DNA from: CAWEHT01 sp963808455
GTDB lineage: Bacteria; Chloroflexota; Anaerolineae; CG2-30-64-16
NCBI GenBank assembly: GCA_963808455.1
Contig: CAWEHT010000217.1
Span: forward strand, 1 to 11,424
Length of the DNA stretch: 11,424 nt
Direction: 5' to 3'
Positions 1 to 7,429 of the stretch are shown here, in pieces. Position 1 is the stretch's first letter. Each line of letters starts with the position of its first letter. The notes beneath the pieces are model-generated. The model did no database searches, was not told where the DNA came from, and saw nothing but the letters and a program-made list of their open reading frames with translations. The position numbers were made by a program, and so were the translations under genes.

Positions 1-960
1 CGCGGCTGCGGGCAGCGATGGAGAGCGTGCTGCGCAGTGGTGGAGCCTTTTCCGCAGCTCGTCATCACCCATGTCCGGCCCGCGGGGCCTGGCGGTGGCG
101 AGCGCCACTACATGGTGGGCTTCTTGCCGGACAAGGATGCTGCGGGGGGTGTGCGAGGCGTCTTTGCCGCGTGCCAGGACATTACGGACGTCGTGGAGGC
201 GCGGCGGCGGCTGGCCGAGCAGGCACAGCTGCGCCTGGGGCGAGAACAGATGCAGGAGTTCTCGCGCTGGCTACTGGAAGGCCAGGAACGCCAGGCCCGC
301 GCCATCGCCATGGAGCTGCACGACGAGTCGGGGCAGGCCCTCACGGCGTCGACGCTGGCGCTGGGCTATCTGCAGCGCGATCCGGCCTGCCTGCCCGCCA
401 TGGCCGGCCGCATCGCCGAATTGATCGAGGCAAGCGACGGCATCATGGAAGGGCTGCACCGCCTGGCTGCCAACCTGCGGCCGGCTACCCTTGACCGCCT
501 GGGCCTGGTCGCGGCGCTGCGGCAGCACGTCGAGGGCTTCCGCGAGCAGACCGGGCTAGACGCCCAGTTCGTGGCGGCCGGCCTGGACGACCAGCGGCCG
601 CCGGCCGAGATCGAGACCGCGGTGTATCGCATCGTCCAGGAAGCGCTGACCAACTGCGCGCGGCATGCGAGGGCGTCCAACGTCAGCGTGCTGGTAGAGC
701 GAAAACAGGAGAGGATCGTCGCGATCGTCGAGGACGACGGCATCGGGTTCGACGTGGATGAGGCCGAAAGGAGCGGCCGGCTGGGCGTTGTAGGCATGCG
801 TCAGCGTGCCGAGATGTTGGGTGGAAAGCTCACCGTCGAGAGCAGCCCGGGCCGGGGCGCCTGCATCTTCGTCGAGTTCCCCTTCGCCCTGCCCGGTTCA
901 GGCCCCTCTTCCGCGCCCCCGGCGGTTTCCTTACGTACTTCTGATGCCCATGGCCCCTAA
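1..960 (+). CDS. PAS-containing sensor histidine kinase, NarL/DegS (HisKA_3) type, left copy, 5'-truncated
   Basis: This is the kinase of a two-component system: it autophosphorylates on His and passes the phosphate to a response regulator, probably the one encoded just downstream. An open frame runs from about 37 to the TAA at 958-960 (307 residues). Counting from codon 37, residues 20-55 end a PAS domain (VFAACQDITDVVEARRRL), followed by a coiled linker. The HisKA_3 box AMELHDESGQALT has its His at residue 95. The N-box QEALTNCARH lies at 201-210, the G1 box DGIGFD at 234-239 and the G2 box GRLGVVGMRQRAE at 247-259. All catalytic motifs look intact. The GTG at 37 is not the true start: homology with the right copy continues upstream to base 1 in another frame (MESVLRSG from base 18), so a one-base error lies near 40-50 and the gene begins outside the window. 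No membrane segment is seen in the part present, so it is probably cytosolic. The signal is unknown. Confidence 0.88.
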   Translation, partial: RGCGQRWRACCAVVEPFPQLVITHVRPAGPGGGERHYMVGFLPDKDAAGGVRGVFAACQDITDVVEARRRLAEQAQLRLGREQMQEFSRWLLEGQERQARAIAMELHDESGQALTASTLALGYLQRDPACLPAMAGRIAELIEASDGIMEGLHRLAANLRPATLDRLGLVAALRQHVEGFREQTGLDAQFVAAGLDDQRPPAEIETAVYRIVQEALTNCARHARASNVSVLVERKQERIVAIVEDDGIGFDVDEAERSGRLGVVGMRQRAEMLGGKLTVESSPGRGACIFVEFPFALPGSGPSSAPPAVSLRTSDAHGP

Positions 961-976
961 GATGAGCAATCTTGCT

Positions 977-1003
977 GGCTGATATAAATCATATTATTCA
1001 GCC
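977..1003. promoter_or_regulatory. AT-rich dyad in the kinase-regulator gap (left)
   Basis: The 103-bp gap between the kinase stop and the regulator start is far more AT-rich than its surroundings. It contains GGCTGA (977-982) and TCAGCC (998-1003) as inverted 6-bp arms around an A/T core with TATAAA and TATTAT words. The sequence is preserved in the right copy. It could be an operator or promoter for the regulator gene, or an intercistronic RNA hairpin. No clear -35/-10 pair with standard spacing is seen, so the role is inferred. Confidence 0.35.
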
Positions 1004-1005
1004 CA

Positions 1006-1023
1006 AAAAGCCGGTATGCTTTT
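1006..1023 (+). terminator. Weak hairpin with T-run between kinase and regulator (left)
   Basis: AAAAGC (1006-1011) and GCTTTT (1018-1023) form a 6-bp stem with a 6-nt loop, and the 3' arm ends in a T4 run. It could act as a weak intrinsic terminator or attenuator between the two genes. The stem is short and A/T rich, so it may be chance. The right copy has it too. Confidence 0.2.
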
Positions 1024-1043
1024 CTCCGTCTTCCGATAGCCCT

Positions 1044-1050
1044 GGAGGAG
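1044..1050 (+). promoter_or_regulatory. Ribosome binding site of the left response regulator
   Basis: GGAGGAG lies 13 nt upstream of the GTG at 1064-1066. It supports GTG rather than a later codon as the start, because the REC domain's first beta strand (PIAIILADDH) begins right at that codon. Confidence 0.6.
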
Positions 1051-1063
1051 ATAGAGAGAGCGA

Positions 1064-1870
1064 GTGCCGATCGCGATCATCCTGGCCGACGATCACGGAC
1101 TGCTGCGGGCGGGGTTGCGCAACCTGCTGAATGCCGAGGCGGACTTGCGCGTGGTCGGCGAGGCCGCCGACGGTGACATGGCGCTGCACCTGGTATTGGA
1201 GCGCAAGCCGGATGTCTTGCTGGCCGACCTGTGCATGCCGGGCCCCGGCGGCATCGAGATTGCCAGGGCGCTGCGCGCCCAGCATCGTTGACCCCGTGGT
1301 GGTCGTAACCATGCACGAGGATGCCGCCCTGGTGCGCGAGGCGGCCGGCGGGGCGCGGCAGGCTACGTCAGCAAGCGCGTGGCCGAACCCGAGCTCATCC
1401 AGGCCGTGCGGGTGGTGGCGGCCGGCGGAACGTGGTTGCCCGGCCTGGCCGCGGCGGGGCGAGAAGGCGTGGGCCCTGCGTGCGCTCGGGCCCAGGAACG
1501 CCCGCCTCTGTCGCCGTGCTGCCCGTCGTCGCTCACCGGCCCGCAGGTGCAGGAATCCCGTCCGCCCGTCGCCGATGGGCCTGGTGCCTGCCCCGAGGGC
1601 GGGGCCGGCCTGGGCTCGCGCCCGCCATCCGCCGGCGCCCTCGATGGGCCGGCCTCCGCCGTGGATGTGGCAGGTCCCCAGGTTTTAGATGACGAGGAGC
1701 TGGCTCTCCTTGGCCTCGTGGCGGAAGCGCTGCCCGACGAACAGATCGCCGCCGCGCTCGGCTGCGGGGCCGCCGAGGTCGCCAGCGCCAGGCAGGCCCT
1801 CGCCGCCCGGCTGGGCTGCAAGGGGCGCATTTCCCTCATACATTACGCGCGGGCCCACGCCCTCGGCTGA
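1064..1870 (+). CDS. NarL/FixJ-family response regulator, left copy, frameshifted
   Basis: This is a DNA-binding response regulator, the likely partner of the upstream kinase. The REC domain starts at GTG 1064. The acidic pair is in ILADDHG (residues 9-10), the phospho-acceptor Asp55 is in LLADLCMPGPGG, the switch Thr is in VVVTMHED, and the conserved Lys is in GYVSKR. After AEPELIQAVRVVAAGGTWL comes an unusual linker of about 75 residues rich in Pro, Gly and Ala (about 1455-1680). A LuxR-like C-terminal helix-turn-helix follows (LLGLVAEALPDEQIAAALGC...LAARLGCKGR), ending at TGA 1868-1870. The frame is broken at about 1283-1295 and again near 1350. The right copy reads through the first site and also breaks at the second, so sequencing indels are likely. 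The HTH lacks the usual T-x-R-E entry and the TV-x-x-H of the recognition helix, so DNA binding may be altered. At about 268 codons it is longer than the usual ~210-220, because of the linker. Confidence 0.82.
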
Positions 1871-1923
1871 GGTTCCGTTCGAGGACTGCCGTGGCGAGTG
1901 GCCAGGGCCAGCTTGCGCGTTCC

Positions 1924-2584
1924 CTGGCGCTGATTCGAACAGGATGGACACGAAGGTCCCCGACAGGGGATGGATAAGACGGATAGACAGGATGTTTTCT
2001 TCATGTTCTTCGGTCCGATCCTGTTCATCCCGTCAAATCCTGTCTATCCTGTAAAGGCCACTTCTCGCAGCGGCGTACACGCCCTCTGGCGCTGATTCGA
2101 ACAGGATGGACACGAAGGTCCCCGACAGGGGATGGATAAGACGGATAGACAGGATGTTTTCTTCATGTTCTTCGATCCGATCCTGTTCATCCCGTCAAAT
2201 CCTGTCTATCCTGTAAAGGCCACTTCTCGCAGCTAGCGCCCTCTGGCGCTGATTCGAACAGGATGGCCACGAAGGTCCCCGACAGGGGATGGATAAGACG
2301 GATAGACAGGATGTTTTCTTCATGTTCTTCGATCCGATCCTGTTCATCCCGTCAAATCCTGTCCATCTCGAGGTCCGCTGGGCCACGCCTGCTCGGGGCT
2401 TGTGTCCATCCGGCCCAGGTTGGCGTGTTCCCTGGCGCTGATTCGAACAGGATGGACAGGATAAGACGGATGGACAGGATAGGACGGATAGACAGGATGT
2501 GCTCTTTCGGTCCGATCCTGTTCATCCTGTCAAATCCTGTCCATCCTGTAAAGGCCACTTCTCGCAGCAGCGTACGCGCCCTCT
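1924..2584. repeat. Minisatellite array, four units, between convergent genes (left)
   Basis: Four imperfect tandem units start at the word CTGGCGCTGATTCGAACAGG or a close variant: 1924-2085, 2086-2242, 2243-2431 and 2432-2584. Within a unit a block of (GGACAGGAT)-like 9-mers faces a block of (ATCCTGTCC)-like 9-mers, so each unit can fold into a long imperfect hairpin. A small hairpin, TCCCCGACAGGGGA (1957-1970), sits in units 1-3. Unit 3 carries an extra ~35 bp in its second half, and unit 4 lacks the CGAAGGTCCCC segment. The 9-bp period gives meaningless three-residue repeats (RMDRIG, NPVHPV) in translation, so I do not call genes here. Repeats of this kind occur scattered in several high-GC environmental phyla (from memory). 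The site, between the 3' ends of the regulator and gltD, allows a role as a two-way transcription barrier; that is inference. Confidence 0.9.
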
Positions 2585-2597
2585 GTCGCAGCCATCA

Positions 2598-2616
2598 GGC
2601 CGGGTCGGGCCCGGCC
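2598..2616. other. GC-rich hairpin (left)
   Basis: GGCCGGG (2598-2604) and CCCGGCC (2610-2616) form a 7-bp stem around a 5-nt loop, downstream of the gltD stop. There is no T-run. It is kept in the right copy (8324-8342). It may help end gltBD transcription or stabilise the 3' end of the message. Confidence 0.35.
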
Positions 2617-2642
2617 ACAACATTGAGCGGCCCTGCACCGCC

Positions 2643-2660
2643 GTGCCCTCGCGAGGGCAC
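2643..2660. terminator. 18-bp perfect palindrome downstream of gltD (left)
   Basis: GTGCCCTCGCGAGGGCAC is a perfect 18-bp palindrome lying 28 bp past the gltD stop codon. As RNA it would form a GC stem with almost no loop, and no U-tract follows. It could be a protein-binding site (for example a dimeric regulator), or part of a factor-dependent terminator with the hairpin at 2598-2616. The identical sequence is at 8280-8297. Confidence 0.35.
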
Positions 2661-2688
2661 CCGCCGGTGAGCCGCGCCCCGGTCGCGG

Positions 2689-4381
2689 CTAAAGGCCCAT
2701 CAGGTACCGGTGGACCTGGCGCGCGGCGCCGCGCCCCTCGCTGATCGCCCACACCACCAGGCTCTGCCCGCGCCGGGCGTCCCCTGCGGCGAAAACGCCC
2801 GGCGCGTTCGTGGCGAAGGCGCCCTGCGCCGCCCGGATATTGCCGCGACCGTCGGGCTCGACGCCGAACTGCTCCAGCAGCCAGGGCTCCGGCCCCAGAA
2901 AGCCCATGGCCAACAGCACCAGCTGGGCCGGCCAGGCCTGCTCGCTGCCCGGCACCTCGACATAGGGGCCGGAAGCCGCGATCCGGGGCGCGGCCCCCGC
3001 TCCGGGCTGCCCGCTGCTCGTGCCCTCCGGGCGGCTCGCCGTTCCCGCGGCGCCCCCTGGGCCCACCTTCCCGGCTCCCGCCTGCCCTGCCTGTTCCACC
3101 CGCACCGTGTGGATGGCCTGCACGTGGCCGGCCGCATCCCCATCCAGGCGCCTGGCCAGGATGCCGTACTCGCGCGGGTCGCGCCCGAAGATGGCCGCCG
3201 CCTCTTCCTGGCCGTAGTCGATGCGATAGGTCCTGGGCCATTCGGGCCAGGGGTTATCGGGCGGGCGCTCGTCGGGCGGGCGGGGCAAGATCTCGAACTG
3301 CCGGATGCTGCGGCAGCCCTGGCGCAGGCACGAGGCGACGCAATCCGTCCCCGTGTCGCCGCCCCCGATCACGATCACGTCCTTGCCGCGGGCCGAATCT
3401 GCGGCGCAGAGGCAGAGGAACGAGGTCCGAGGAAAGAGGGAAGAGACCTGGGGCCCGTTCCTCCATTGCGGGGCGCCAGCCCTGGCCCTATCCCCTCGTG
3501 ACTATTCCCTATAGCCGCCCGCGGCCCTGCGTGTCCCTCGTCCTGGAGCAGCATGCGGGTGTTGAGGCTGAGGAAGTCCACCGCGAAATGGACGCCTGCG
3601 AGCCCCCGGCCCTCGACCGCCAGGTCGCGCGGCTGGGCCGCGCCGGTGCACAGCACGACGGCGTGGTTCTCGGAGCGCAGCTGCCCGGCGTCGAGGTCGC
3701 GGCCGATCTCGACGCCGGTGCGGAAAGTGATGCCTTCGTGGGCCAGCAGGGCGATGCGGCGCTCCACTACTTCTTTGGCCAGTTTCATGGCCGGGATGCC
3801 GTACATCAGCAGGCCGCCGGGGCAATCGGCGCGCTCGTACACCGTCACGTGGTGGCCGGCCCGATTGAGCTGCGCGGCGCAGGCCAGCCCCGCCGGGCCC
3901 GAGCCGACCACGGCCACACGCCGGCCGGTGCGCATCGGGGGCGGCTCGGGGACGACCCAGCCCGCCTCCCAGGCAGCGCTGCGATGATCTCGAGCTCGAT
4001 CTTCTTGACCGTCACCGGGCTGCTGTTGATGCCCACCGTGCACGACCCCTCGCAAGGGGCCGGGCAGACCCGCCCGGTGAACTCCGGGAAGTCGTTGGTC
4101 TTGCTCAGCCGCAGGTAGGCCTCGTGCCGGCGGCCCGTGTAGACGAGGTGGTTCCACTCCGGGATCAGGTTATTGATGGGGCAGCCCGAGGCCATGCCGC
4201 CGATCAGCACCCCGGCCTGGCAGAACGGTATGCCGCAGTCCATGCAGCGCGCCGCCTGGCGCTCGAGCGCGTCCTCCGGAAGCGCCAGCTGAAATTCCGC
4301 GTAGTCGTGGATGCGCTCCGCCGGCGCCCGCGCCGGCGCCTTCTCCCGCTCGTACTCTATGAACCCGGTCGGCTTGCCCAT
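2689..4381 (-). CDS. gltD: Glutamate synthase [NADPH] small subunit, left copy, two frameshifts
   Basis: GltD carries electrons from NADPH through FAD and Fe-S centres to GltB for glutamate synthesis. The start is ATG 4381-4379 (MGKPTGFIEYERE), with CCTCCT on the + strand (SD AGGAGG, 4390-4395) 8 nt upstream. The N-terminal cysteines are Cys46, 49, 54 and 67 (CMDCGIPFC...GCPINN), with a second group in CPAPCEGSC (106, 110, 114). The FAD-binding Rossmann motif VAVVGSGPAGLA follows, then GGLLMYGIPAMKLAK. The NADPH-binding motif is VIGGGDTGTDC, and the C-terminal flavin motif is VFAAGDARRGQSLVVWAI. The gene ends at TAG 2689-2691 (YLMGL). The frame breaks at about 3983 (after ELEII) and near 3395-3405. 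The right copy reads through both sites, so these are probably sequence errors. Two low-complexity insertions make it about 560 codons, against the usual 480-500: one at about 3400-3515, one at about 2980-3080. It lies 25 nt downstream of gltB, in the same operon. Confidence 0.93.
2980..3080 (-). other. Gly/Pro/Ala-rich insertion inside gltD (left)
   Basis: Between HTVRVEQ and GPYVEVPGSEQAW, where family members usually have a short charged loop, GltD carries about 30 residues such as GKVGPGGAAGTASRPEG. It keeps the frame here. It lies on a loop before the motif VLLAMGFLGPE, so the fold is probably tolerated. The right copy has the same segment (about 7855-7970). Confidence 0.55.
3400..3515 (-). 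other. Low-complexity insertion between the two nucleotide-binding domains of gltD (left)
   Basis: Family members pass from DFLSLNTR to the GKDVIVIGGGDTG strand in roughly 15-20 residues. Here the gap is about 50. The extra DNA reads, on the coding strand, as a CTATAGGGAATAG segment followed by a pyrimidine-rich tract (TCTTCCCTCTTTCCTCGG and onwards) unlike the neighbouring codons. It looks like inserted intergenic-type sequence kept open in frame. The right copy is nearly identical. Confidence 0.55.
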
Positions 4382-4406
4382 CTGCCCGGCCTCCTGGAAT
4401 CTGACC

Positions 4407-5461
4407 TCATGAACCCTTTAGTCGCCGCTCACCCCGCGCCGCGTCGGCCTTGTTGGCCTCGAAGGCCCACATCACGGCCGCGTCCCCGCCAAGACCGGCC
4501 ACCTGCGCCCGCTCCAGCGCTTGCAGGACGCGCTGGTAGTCGCGCGGCATGACGCGCACGAAGTGCCGGGCCTGCGCCGGCCAATCCGCCAGCAACCAGC
4601 GGGCGCGCTCGCTGCCCGTGTGCCGGGCGTGGCGCTGCACCATTCCCCGCACCAGCCACTCTTCCTCCGGGTCCAGCCGCTCGAGCAGGACCATGTCCTG
4701 GTTGCAGCGCCCGGCAAAGTCGCCGGCCGCGTCGAACACGTAGGCGATGCCGCCCGACATGCCCGCGGCGAAGTTGCGGCCCGCCGGCCCCAGGATCACC
4801 ACACGCCCGCCCGTCATGTACTCGCAGCCGTGATCGCCGATCCCTTCCACGACCGCCTGCATGCCGCTGTTGCGCACGCAGAAGCGCTCGCCCGCCAGCC
4901 CGCCGATATAGGCTTCGCCGGCGGTGGCGCCGTAGAAGGCCACGTTGCCGATGATCACGTTCTCCTCCGCCACGAACCCGCGGGCCAGGGGCGGATAGAC
5001 GATGATCTTGCCGCCGGAGAGGCCCTTGCCGACGTAATCGTTCGCATCGCCTTCCAACGCCAGCGTGATGCCCGGCGGGAGGAACACGCCGAAGCTCTGC
5101 CCGGCGGAGCCGGTGAAGCGCACCCTGATGGTGTCTTCCGGCAGGCCGGCGGCGCCGCAGCGCCGGGTGACCTCGCTGCCCAGCATGGTGCCCACGGCCC
5201 GGTTCGCGTTGCGGATCGGCAGAGCGGCCGCCACCCGCTCGCCGCGCTCGATGGCCGGCCGGCAGAGCGGGATCAGCGTCTGGCGGTCGAGCGTGGCCTC
5301 CAGCCCGTGGTCCTCGCGCGATCTGGCAGTACCGGCCGACGTCAGGCGGCACGTCGGGCCGGCTCAGGATGGCCGACAGGTCGAGCCCGCGCGTCTTCAG
5401 CTCGCCCAGGGAGGGCTGCAAGGGCAGGCCGATCTTCCGGCCGGCCGAGGCACCGCGCCGG
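4407..5461 (-). CDS. gltB: Glutamate synthase large subunit, C-terminal fragment, left copy
   Basis: Only the C-terminal part of GltB is present (about 340 of some 1500 residues): a short stretch GLDLSAILSRPDVPPDVGRY, then the GXGXG (glutamate synthase C-terminal) domain. Its hallmarks are LPIRNANRAVGTMLGSEV, GSAGQSFGVF, GDANDYVGKGLSGGKI, GNVAFYGATAGEA, AGERFCVRNSG, GDHGCEYMTGG and RNFAAGMSGGIAYV, then CNQDMVLLERL and MPRDYQRVL. It ends at TGA 4409-4407 after RRLKGS. The glutaminase domain with its N-terminal Cys and the FMN/2-oxoglutarate synthase domain are absent, because the palindrome axis interrupts the gene; alone it cannot be active. One frameshift lies at about 5314-5318 (after YCQIA). 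The frame from 5234 downstream is open, but its first codon is internal and not a start. It differs from the right fragment by many conservative changes. Confidence 0.9.
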
Positions 5462-5517
5462 CAGCCGGCAGCGGCCCGGCCCCGCGCTGGCCGGCGCGGT
5501 GCCTCGGCCGGCCGGAA
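5435..5517. repeat. Axis of the palindrome: 27-bp perfect inverted repeat with 29-nt spacer
   Basis: Bases 5435-5461 are the exact reverse complement of 5491-5517. The spacer 5462-5490 is G/C only apart from two A and one T, and is itself partly self-complementary. The stem holds GGCCGGCC and CACCGCGCCGG. Outward from here the two arms stay nearly identical to about 5351 and 5604. The structure is either a genuine inversion joint or a foldback / template-switch junction. Confidence 0.95.
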
Positions 5518-6545
5518 AATGCCGGGCCTGCCCTTGCAGCCCTCCCTGGGCGAGCTGAACACGCGCGGGCTCGACCTGTCGGCCATCCTGAGCCGGCCCG
5601 ACGTCGGGCCCGAGGTCGGGCGCTTTTGCCAGATTGCGCAGGAGCACGGCCTGGAGAAGTCGCTGGACCTCACGACGCTGTTTGCCCTTGCCAGCCGGCC
5701 GTCGAGCGGGGCGAGAAGGTCGTGGCCGAGCTGCCCATCCGCAACGTCCACCGGGTCGTCGGCACGATCACCAGCGGCGAGATCACCCGCAAGTGGGGCG
5801 CCGCCGGCTTGCCCGACGGCACCATTCACTTTCAGTTCAACGGCTCGGCCGGCCAGAGCTTCGGCGCGTTTCTCGCCCATGGCGTCACGCTCGAACTCGA
5901 GGGCGATGCCAACGATTACGTCGGCAAGGGCCTCTCCGGCGGCAAGCTGATCGTCTATCCGCCGCGCGCCTCCACCTTCCTGCCGGAGGAGAACATCGTC
6001 ATCGGCAACGTGGCTCTCTACGGCGCCACCAGCGGCGAAGCGTTTCTCAATGGCATGGCCGGCGAGCGCTTCGCCGTGCGCAACTCCGGCGCCACCGCCG
6101 TGGTGGAGGGCCTCGGCGATCACGGCTGCGAGTACATGACCAATGGCCTGGTCGTGGTGATCGGCAAGGTCGGGCGCAATTTCGCCGCCGGCATGAGCGG
6201 CGGCATCGCCTTCGTCCTCGACGAGAAGGGCGATTTCGCCGAGAAGCGCTGCAACCAGGACATGGTCCTGCTCGAGCGGCTGGACCGGAGGGACGAGATC
6301 CACGTGCGGGGAATCGTGAGGCACCACGCGGTTCACGGGCACAAGCGCGCCCGCCAGATCCTGGCCAACTGGCCGGCGCAGGCCCCACACTTCGTTAACG
6401 TCTGCCAAACGACTACAGGCGCATGCTGCCAGCAATGGAGCGGGCGCAGTGGCCGGTCTTGGCGGGGACCAGGCCGTCATGTGGGCGTTCGAGGCCAAAA
6501 AGGCCGACCCCCGGCCCCGGGTCAGCGCCGGCTCAAGGTTCCTGA
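5491..6545 (+). CDS. gltB: Glutamate synthase large subunit, C-terminal fragment, right copy (divergent paralogue)
   Basis: This is the same GltB C-terminal region as in the left arm, mirror-oriented and likewise starting at the axis with no start codon and no glutaminase or FMN domain. Recognisable segments are GLDLSAILSRPDVGPEVGRF, LPIRNVHRVVGTITSGEI, GSAGQSFGAF, GDANDYVGKGLSGGKL, GNVALYGATSGEAF, AGERFAVRNSGA, GDHGCEYMTNG, GRNFAAGMSGGIAFVLDEKG and CNQDMVLLERL. By eye about three quarters of positions match the left copy, with many third-position and conservative changes, so it is a true paralogue and not a noisy copy. Frame breaks fall at about 5693-5698 and 6404-6410. A missing G near 6535 removes the TGA (6543-6545) from frame, so the sequence as given reads straight into gltD. 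The left copy has three G's at that spot and a proper stop, so this apparent gltB-gltD fusion is probably an error. Confidence 0.88.
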
Positions 6546-7429
6546 GGTCCGATTCCCGGAAACCGGGCAGATGGGCAAGCCGACCGGGTTCATAGGTACG
6601 AGCGGGAGAAGCCGCCGGAGCGGGCGCCGGCGGAGCGCGTCCACGACTACACGGAATTTCACTGGCGCTTCCGGAGGACGCGCTCAAGCGCCAGGCGCGC
6701 GCTGCATGGACTGCGGCGTACCGTTCTGCCACACCGGGAAGCTGATCAGCGGCATGGCGTCGGGCTGCCCGATCAATAACCTGATCCCGGAGTGGAACGA
6801 CCTGGTCTACACGGGCCGCTGGCACGAGGCCTACCAGCGGCTGCACAAGACCAACAACTTCCCGGAGTTCACCGGGCGGGTCTGCCCGGCCCCTTGCGAG
6901 GGCTCGTGCGCGTGGGCATCAACAGCAGCCCGGTGACGGTCAAGAAGATCGAGCTCGAGATCATCGACCGCGCCTGGGAGGCGGGCTGGGTCGTCCCCGA
7001 GCCGCCCCCGATGCGCACCGGCCAGCACGTGGCCGTGGTCGGCTCGGGCCCGGCGGGGCTGGCCTGCGCCGCGCAGCTCAATCGGGCCGGCCACCACGTG
7101 ACGGTGTACGACCGCGCCGATCGCCCCGGCGGCCTGCTGATGTACGGCATCCCGGCCATGAAACTGGCCAAAGAAGTAGTGGAGCGCCGCATCGCCCTGC
7201 TGGCCCACGAAGGCATCACTTTCCGCACCGGCGTCGAGATCGGCCGCGACCTCGACGCCGGGCAGCGCGCTCCGAGAACCACGCCGTCGTGCTGTGCACC
7301 GGCGCGGCCCAGCCGCGCGACCTGGCGGTCGAGGGCCGGGGGCTCGCAGGCGTCCATTCCGCGGTGGACTTCCTCAGCCTCAACACCCGCATGCTGCTCC
7401 AGGACGAGGGACACGCAGGGCCGCGGGCG

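Noticed and set aside
1924..2584. CRISPR array
   Set aside because: The units are ~155-190 bp with repeats throughout, there are no unique spacers of constant length, and no cas genes are present.
2263..2670. Small open frames over the repeats encoding RMDRIGRIDRM or NPVHPVK
   Set aside because: They are translations of a 9-bp repeat, occur on both strands, and have no ribosome binding site or domain.
2710..3501. Plus-strand open frame of 263 codons opposite gltD
   Set aside because: It is a GC-rich shadow of gltD, with no recognisable domain and no ribosome binding site.
4521..5558. Plus-strand open frame of 345 codons opposite the left gltB
   Set aside because: It is an antisense shadow of a well-conserved GltB domain and runs across the axis.
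4429..6846. An open frame of about 805 codons on the minus strand crossing the axis
   Set aside because: It strings together antisense of the right gltB, a short true GltB stretch near 5320-5400 and a wrong frame of the left gltB. It exists only because of the palindrome and high GC.
5065..6936. An open frame of about 623 codons on the plus strand
   Set aside because: Only the part from about 5700 to 6400 is true GltB; the first part is antisense of the left copy, and the last part enters gltD through a likely missing G.
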